A DNA stretch of 64,000 nt from Trichuris trichiura (Eukaryota > Nematoda > Enoplea > Trichinellida > Trichuridae). Each line of letters begins with the position of its first letter. Position 1 is the stretch's first letter. The notes under the pieces were generated by a model. It saw nothing but the letters and a program-made list of their open reading frames with translations. It did not search any database and was not told the DNA's origin. The DNA lies in assembly GCA_037903355.1 (NCBI GenBank), contig JBAJFE010000004.1:4200001-4264000 (forward strand). The letters run 5' to 3'. Both the position numbers and the translations under genes were made by a program. Of the stretch, positions 57,177 through 64,000 are shown piece after piece.

Positions 57177-58212
57177 ATGACGGGCTATAAGAAAACCCCC
57201 TACCTAAGTAATAAGTGGTAATGATTGGCTTAGTTACGGCGACGCCGATTGCTCAAGTCTAGACCAATTCTGATTAATCAGTTTCCTTTGAATGCTAATC
57301 GTCCATTCAACTGAAACTGTCTTGCCACAACTTCAACGCGAAAACTGATCAGCTGCCGATTAGCGCGTGTTGTGCAGCAGTGCGTAGGCTATGAGAAAGG
57401 AGTCGTATTGAATAAGTTTATTGGATGTCTATTACAACCGTTGCATGTAAAACACGGATAAATAGATTGTAGAAGCGGACAAACATGGTACACGACACGG
57501 AAAACATTAATTGCAGGGACAAAACGGTTATGCTAAGTATGGTCTTCGTCACTGTCTGGCAGTCCATCGTCTTCTGTGTCTTCGAACAGGGTAGACATGG
57601 AGCGCTTTCAGAAAGACTTCATAACGGTTTCCGTCTTTACTTTGCTCCATGCTTTTATAACGAACTGGCACAGCAAACTGAGCGATGGAGCTCGCATTCG
57701 TCCGCTCGCTGAGTACGTCCTCTGCCCGTTCGCCATCCATTCTTTCTACTCTTCTTCCATATAGTCTTTAAAGGGCTTATGTCCAGCAAGGGCTAATGTA
57801 AGCCCACCGGGAATAACAGCTGCTTCTATTTTACATTTCCTTAAATGTAATTTTATTGTTTCAGCTACGTGACTTCGGAATGAGTCCCACACCAGTAAGC
57901 TTCTGTCGTTGCCATGCACCGCACACTCACACCGTGGTCATCCATCCAGCCGTTCTCTTGAAAATGGACAAAGGCGCCAGAAGGAAAATCCTCCATTGAC
58001 CTCCTTTTCCTCTTAAATATGACCGTAGACTTCAGTTTCATTTAATTAGTCAGGCAGGACAATACCACCATGAACTGAGTTCTTTCATGACCTTTGCTCT
58101 TCACTACTATAGACTTTGTGCCTTTACCATCCACGGTTTTATTTTCAATCATATCGAAATGTATCAGCGTCTCATCCATGCTACCGATGTTGTCCAATGG
58201 AAACTCATTCTG
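57177..58212 (-). mobile_element. Pogo/Tigger-like transposon copy A, 3' part, inverted
   Basis: Reading right to left, copy A matches copy B from the DETP catalytic region through the 3' untranslated part to the terminus (TATGACGGGCTATAAGAAAA at 57177). The homology stops abruptly at about 58212, just upstream of the segment corresponding to GNMDETP. The transposase frame is broken by indels (overlapping short ORFs at 57485-57764). Orientation is opposite to copy B. The left edge is flanked by TA. Confidence 0.8.
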
Positions 58213-58699
58213 AGCTCAGTTCTGAGCGGGCGCACGGTCCTTTTCGATTCAGCTTACAGTTATCATCGATGTGGATCACGCGGGGTTATCACCGAACTTC
58301 AAGAGCTGTGATTTCCCATCCTTTGCTGCATCACATAAGATAAGCGTAACGCGACATGTTAGCTGATTATAACTAATGAGGATGAAGTGTGTCGTTCTTT
58401 CGCCGAAACGTTGAACTGTTTGCGTCTCTATTCACTTCGTGTTTGTGAAAAGTAGGCGATGCTTCCTAAGCTTCGGAATTTGAGATGGGATGAAGTTGTT
58501 CCTTCGGATCACTGTGCATCGTTGGTTCGTACAAGAAAGTGACGCACTGGGGCAGTTTGAAACACTTGTTTTATTCATGCTTCATTGAAAGTTGTCCCTA
58601 CTTGTCGCTCTGTATCGCGCTCTTAGTAGCAACTGACGAAACCGTTTGACTAACGAAGAATACTTTTCTTTACCGAAAAAATTTTTCAGCTTTACCTAG

Positions 58700-60388
58700 T
58701 GCATTCTGCGCGCAACCTATAACGAGGAGAAGCTATAAAGCTGGATTCAAGTTGGAAATCGTCAAAATGGCAAGAGAAAGCAACAATTCACAGGCGGCCA
58801 GGAAGTATGGCGTTGCCCGGAAGGTGGTGATAGACTGGAGGAAACAGGAAGAGACTCTGAAGAAGATGCTGAAGAAAAACGTGCAAGTCGCTCAAGCATC
58901 ACCTCCTGGCCGGAACTAGGGAACAGTTTGGCAGAATGAGTATGACAACAGCGACAAAGCTACCGTATTATCACAAGAACAGACATGACAGATCAAGCGA
59001 TAAACTGGGCCCACGGAAACCCACACTTACCCTACGGCTTTATCGCAACGACTGGATGGTGCAGTCGTTTCATGAAAACGGCGGATCTCGTCCTGAAACA
59101 AAAGGCGGAAATTGCACAGAAAATGCCTGTGGATTTGGAGGATAAGTTGCGTGACTGCCGAAAGTGAGTCTACGCGTATCTTTTTTGAGGAAAAGTAGCG
59201 TGAGATTTCCAAATAAGCAGAAGTCGAAACATGTATCACAGAAGAAATGCAACTGCACTCTACCTCACAAAATCGCATAGCCAGGCATGTCAGTAATCTG
59301 ACAAGAGGAGATGAGTTTCCATTGGGCAACATCGGTAATATGGATGAGACGCCGATACATTTCGATATGATTGAGAATAGAACCATGGACGGTAAAGGCA
59401 CAAAGTCTATAGTGGTGAAGAGCAATGGCCATGAAAGAACTCATTTCATGGTGGTAATACCTTGCCTGGCTAATGGAATAAAACTGAAGCCTATGATGAT
59501 ATTTAAGAGGAAAAGGAGGGCAAAGGAGGATTTTCCTTCTGGCGCCTTTGTCCACTTTCATGGGAACGGCTGGATGGGTGAACAGGCTGTGAGATTGTGG
59601 ATTGACATCATCTGGAAAAAAAAACCTGCGCATGGCAACAACGGAAGCTTACTGGTGTGGGACTCATTCTGAAGTTACGTAGCTGAAACAATAAAATCAC
59701 ATTTAAAGAAATGCAAAATAGAAGCAGCCGTTATTATTCCCGGTGGGCTTACATCAGTTCAGCAGCCACTGGACGTTTGCATTAATAAGCCCTTTAAGGA
59801 CTACATGCGAGAAGAGTGGAAAGAAGGGATAGCGAACGGGCAGAAGAGGTGCACAGCCGGTGGACGAATGCAAGTGCCATCGCTCGGTTTGCTATGCCAA
59901 TTCGTAATAAAGGAATGGAGCAAAGTAAAGACGGAAACCTTTAAGAAGCCTTTTCAAAGTGCTCCAACTTTACCCCGTTAAGCGACACAGAAGACGATGA
60001 ACTGCCAGACAGTGACGAAGACCATACTTAGCATAACCGTTTTGTCCCTTGCGATTAATGTTCTTCGGTTCATGCACCATGTTTATCCGCTTCCACAATC
60101 TATTCATCTTTGTTTTACGTGCAACAGTTGTAATAGACGTCCAACAAACCTATTCAGTACGATTCATTTCTCATAGACTACGCATGCTGTACAACACACG
60201 CTAATCAGCAGCAGATCAGTTTTCGCGTTGAAGTTGAGGCAAGACAGTACCAGTTGAATGGACGATTAGCATTCACACGGAACAGGCCAGTCAGAATTGA
60301 CAGACTTAAGCAATCAGCGTCGCCATAACTGGGCCCAATCATTACCACCCTTTACTTAGGTAGGGGGTGTTCCTATAGGCCGTCATAT
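58700..60388 (+). mobile_element. Pogo/Tigger-like transposon copy B with broken transposase
   Basis: The transposase begins near the ATG at 58767 with a pogo-type HTH (YKAGFKLEIVKMARESNNSQ, AARKYGVARKVVIDW) and is stopped at about 58919. CENP-B-like HTH remnants follow (TTGWCSRFMKTADLVLKQKA). The frame 59247-59672 has the first catalytic Asp (GNMDETPIHFDM), with KLKPMMIFKRK and the second Asp (GSLLVWDSF), ending in a single in-frame TGA. The frame then resumes with the third Asp in TSVQQPLDVCINKPFKDYM, giving a D-D-36-D spacing. The 3' end (GGTAGGGGG ... GCCGTCATA, then TA) is the inverted match of copy A's end. Several stops and frame shifts make it inactive. Confidence 0.85.
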
Positions 60389-60763
60389 AGGGCGCATTGT
60401 TCGCTTCTGTTTTAAAGTTGCTAGGCCGTTCAAAAATTGGCAAAAATTGGGGTTTTTTCAGATGACCTTAGAGTGAGCTTATCTTGTGGGCAAATTATAA
60501 ATAATCTCAAAAAGAGACTAACTCCGAAACGAGGCTTTTCTGAAAATGAAAGTCCATAGGAAATCACAAACTCTGACATGCCAACATTTAATATTTCTGC
60601 AAATGACTATTCTTACCGTGAATGATACCGTGAACACTTGCAATGTATAATTAATACAATCTAGAATGGCTCAAAAAATTAATCAGAGCACTCTTTCAAT
60701 GAAAAGCCTAATGAAAAAAATAATAACTTATACTAATAGGGTAATCAGTAGCACAAGTACATA

Positions 60764-60933
60764 CAGTAGAACCTCCGAAGTTGACTACCTCTTTATGTCG
60801 ACCACCACCCTAAGTTGACCGAATTTTGGCCACTTGGTTGGTCCGCACGTTAATAATATAATATACCCACAGCTTCTTATGTTGATCAGTTTTCCCTGGT
60901 CCCTTGGTTGGTCAACTTATGGAGGTTCTACTG
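60764..60933. mobile_element. 170-bp TA-flanked MITE (pogo/mariner-type)
   Basis: The left end CAGTAGAACCTCCGAAGTTG and the reverse complement of the right end CAGTAGAACCTCCATAAGTT match over about 22 bp with one small difference, followed by further internal self-complementarity (TTGGTTGG, GACCA). TA lies on both sides. CAGT...AACCTC termini are typical of pogo/Tigger-type elements. It has no coding capacity. Confidence 0.9.
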
Positions 60934-60939
60934 TAGTTC

Positions 60940-62813
60940 ACAAACGTGATCCTTTATTTACGATGTCTCAGCATGGATGTACTGGAGCAAAATTTAATAA
61001 TACTTTATCGGCTGGAAACCATTCAGCTAGAATTGCATTAATAACACAACAACGTAGGACGAGATCAAGCGAGCACAGAAAACTCAGTGCCCATAAAAGA
61101 CAAGGTGATTCATAGGTTAAAAATCAGCAAACAGCTTTAACTTCGCGAATAAAAGAAGTCAGGCTTACACATCTTTCTGACACGGCTGCCGGAATTTGCG
61201 TGGCAAACGTGCATGTAAAATGGAATAGTACATTCATACCGCCGAGAAAGGAGGACAATTCAAGGTGCGTGAGAGGCTTAGGCAAAGCCTTGACAAGTCA
61301 CTGAAATTCACGCGTACACTATGAAAGTAGACTGCAGAATTACAGCACCAACCAGCTGTAACAGGTGCAACACTTGAAATCACAGGTACTCATTTATTGT
61401 ACCAAAAAATTGCTGAGAAAAACATTATTTTTACCTATGTGCTGAAACACTGAAAAAGCGTGGCTATAGGTGAGTAACCGCAATTTCTTTTCTGCAAGTC
61501 AAGTTTAAGAACAAAACGTTCAACGGCGTAACGGCAGAAAACTGCATTAGTAAAATGAGAAGCGAAAAAAGTATGCAAACAAAAGTACAGTCAACACGGC
61601 TTACTATTAATGCAAACAAAAATGACAATGCCCACTTTTTTTCTAACATCTCAGCATCTTCGTAGACGAAACGGAATTGCATAAGCAGTTGTAGCAAAAA
61701 ACATCAAATGAACAAACCCCGAAACCAATGGTCGTGTTAAAGAGGTTGCTTACCTAATCCTGCTTGGTTTATTTTATGGTGAGTATGAGAAGATGATTAT
61801 TTACGGAGCTGTTTGCAAAAATTTTCAATTAATCATTCCACATACAAGCGCCTTCGGAAGCAAAGCGTATAACTATTGCTAGTTTTCAAAATTGTCATCG
61901 TTTTCCGTAAACAATTTGGACCTTCTTCAGCATTCTGAAAACTTCATCATTACAAGTAAACAAGCTGCTTCCGTGAATATAACAAAAGTTGAAAAGCAAT
62001 TAAAAGAAGTAGTTACCATGTTTTCAACGTAATCGGCCGCTTGTTATTACTCTGCGGAAGATGCCTTGTTTAATAAAGACGATGATATGTAAATTTCTGA
62101 AATTCTTAAAATTGAACTAAGCGAAATCTTTCAATGATCACTGCAACCGCTTTACCAATGCCAATGAGTGCATAACATGGGTTTCAAAAAGACAATAAGA
62201 AAAGAAACAAGATGGTCAAGGCGAACATGCTTTGAAAGCTTAAGCTCAATGAATGAATAGTCAGACTTAGGATTACAGCATGCAGCTGCGTTATATTATT
62301 TGCATAAAATAACCCTTCATTTCCACTTTCCCGGACTCTTTAGAGCGCGGCGAGAAATTTCTCTTTAATGAGAGAATGCGTGGGCAGCAGTCAGGGTCGG
62401 AACAATGTATTATAATCGTCAGAATCATCAACTGGTTAAAATTGCACTCGTAAAATATTTCCAATCATTAATAGATTGTTTTGGCGGCCAGATTTGTTAA
62501 AAACCATTTTCTTTTCTCGCATATTATCAATCATATCACTTCTTAAGCAGATCTTACGCCCACTCAGGTGTTTGCTAACAAAAACCTCTGACGCAATTAA
62601 ATACTTCAGTAACGTTCGTATTTACTTTCTGAACAAACGGTTACCTTCCGGCAGAGTAAAAATACTAATAGGAAGAATGAGCATTAAAAAGAAACAATGC
62701 AGCTACTGCGTACGCGACGTAATTTGAGTTAAGTTGAACGGAAGCATTTACTATATGACAAAGTGAACTTAGTCAAACTTCAGAGGAGAACAACGCTCCG
62801 CTTTCAAAATTGC
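60940..62813. other. Spacer, no gene recognised
   Basis: AT-rich. A minus ORF at 61464-61697 is hydrophobic (SRVDCTFVCILFSLLILLMQ) but has no family support. This region separates the transposon block from the second prominin-like gene. Confidence 0.4.
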
Positions 62814-64000
62814 TCAAAGTGAGTTGGTACTCATGCTGCTTTCGGTATTTTTCTGAGGCTTATGGCCAAGCAACATCTTACGAGCTGACATACCGAAATA
62901 TGCTGTGAAGGCTGCAAGCAAACACCACAGCCCAACTGCAACACTCCAACAATTCTAAAAGAAGATACCAATAGATAATAGAATGAACGCACTATGGCGC
63001 AGCTTACTATTTTATGAAACGCATTCCCGCAGGTGGAGTTGAATGCGCTTCTGACAAAATAAGTCAGTTCGTCGCATCGGAGAATTTCACTTTTAAACTA
63101 AACTTGATACATTTAAATGAATGTCATGCCGTGAATGACCAGACTTAAAATGAGTATATGAACGAAACGACATAATAAAATTAAAGGGAGGCAACGTAGT
63201 TAAAATAAAGCCGCATTTCAAAATATTACGCGTGCTCCGTAAGAAGTAAGGCTGACTACTCAATCTAGTAAAATTAAGAAAGCTGATGATAAACTTGACA
63301 ACACTGGCAATGGTCGGCAACAAAGGTACATAACTGCAGCTCAAACTGTGTTTTCGCAGAGAGATCTTGATGACTTACCATCAGCTGGACAGAATAGCCC
63401 AGTTAATTCGACTACTTTCATATCAGAGTCATTAAGGAGAGAGGATCAATTCATCCAACCGATGGCAAGTTCCATTTTTTGGCATTGGTAAGACGTGATA
63501 AACTTGCCGGGACAAAATAGCTGGGCTAAGTCATTAGCGTTCAGGGAGAAGGAAAACTTAGCATCCATCAGAATGTTGTTGTAAGTGCTAGAAAGAGGGC
63601 GAACAAGACGTGACAGCACCAGCTCATCGTAAATGTTTTAACTGGTTCCGTAATGAAGCTAATTTTACTACTTCTAGTGGCTGAGTTTTCATGCCACTGC
63701 TCTTTCCTGGGCGTTGAATCAGCAAACATTTAATACGCAGCTAATGCCAAAGTGAGCTATTCGAAAGAATTTAAACTTCTCTATTACCTGTTCTTAGTTT
63801 GAAATTCAGCTAATTTTTTGAATTCAAGGCATTTTGCGACGGCAGAATAAACTTTCTTGTATTGATAGATGAACTGCTACTAAGGCCCAGTCGTTGAAAA
63901 GCTGAAAAATAGTTTAAAGCTTTTGGGATTTAGCTGGTTCCGTCGTCAGGCGTTGACAGCGGAACCTGTTGTGAAACATATTGGATGAAAAACTTCCAAA
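62814..64000 (-). CDS. Second prominin-like gene, 3' end (partial, continues beyond window)
   Basis: The last exon 62814-62954 begins with the same acceptor context as the first prominin (CTTTTAG|AAT) and encodes NCWSVAVGLWCLLAAFTAYF then RKMLLGHKPQKN...NSL, matching NTWNFALGLWCYLVIFTVCL at 46176 in position and TM character. The preceding exon 63008-63089 (EILRCDELTYFVRSAFNSTC) joins in phase 0 and parallels the exon at 46261-46323 (C-D motif). Further right, sequence at about 63370-63700 is partly similar to 51.25-51.56 kb of gene 1 (GACTCTGATATGA, ACTGATGG/GCTGATGG) and contains candidate exons (ANDLAQLFCPG, LTGLFCPAD). This is a tandem paralogue, diverged but apparently intact where seen. 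Confidence 0.7.

Larger units (their letters stand above)
57175..60390. mobile_element. Composite inverted-repeat element formed by copies A and B
   Basis: The two copies lie with their 3' ends outward, giving about 1-kb terminal inverted repeats around a roughly 490-bp unique middle (58213-58700). TA dinucleotides flank both outer ends, as expected of a Tc1/mariner/pogo target-site duplication. Confidence 0.6.

Noticed and set aside
61464..61697. Hydrophobic minus ORF as a possible TM exon of a third prominin
   Set aside because: No cysteine or flanking motifs of the family and no splice borders in register.
1..64000. CRISPR arrays, bacterial operons or phage genes
   Set aside because: Spliced eukaryotic genes throughout; the only regular repeats are the decayed 49-bp array, short tandem motifs and microsatellite.

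Overview
The window reads as nuclear DNA of a nematode, most likely a clade I (Trichuris/Trichinella-type) worm. The grounds are AT-rich DNA, many spliced genes with very short introns (about 43-60 nt), a canonical U2 snRNA gene, a neuropeptide precursor with NLP-3-like peptides, a FLYWCH/MULE-type transposase-like gene and several decayed pogo/Tigger transposons. The clade is inference; no marker gene fixes the species.

Layout. 1-7.7 kb: a broken Tigger-type transposase at the left edge (minus), a possible small ORF near 2.4 kb, a decayed roughly 49-bp tandem array (3.48-5.15 kb) overlapping a ubiquitin-specific-protease active-site fragment, then little else. 7.7-20.4 kb is gene-dense: U2 snRNA (+), mitochondrial prolyl-tRNA synthetase PARS2 (+), a secreted TSP1-TSP1-chitin-binding protein with a GPI-like tail (+), and RPAP1, an RNA polymerase II assembly factor, on the minus strand with at least 25 exons. 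21.1-22.6 kb: an intact FLYWCH/MULE ORF (minus). 23.3-31.5 kb: five intronless small heat-shock proteins (alpha-crystallin family), all on the minus strand; four have heat-shock elements upstream. 32.2-34.0 kb: SHQ1, the H/ACA snoRNP assembly chaperone (minus, 8 exons). 38.5-38.9 kb: a two-exon neuropeptide precursor (minus). 39-46 kb: no gene seen. 46.0-57.0 kb: a prominin-family pentaspan membrane protein (minus). 57.2-60.4 kb: an inverted pair of dead pogo-like transposons. 60.8 kb: a TA-flanked MITE. 62.8-64 kb: the 3' end of a second, tandem prominin-like gene (minus) that runs off the window.

How it fits together: the genes are mostly unrelated housekeeping genes (translation, Pol II assembly, snoRNP assembly, splicing RNA) beside two tandem family expansions, the sHSP cluster and the prominin pair. 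Exon boundaries were derived by hand from splice signals, phase continuity and similarity remembered from the families. They hang together arithmetically but have not been tested against transcripts.
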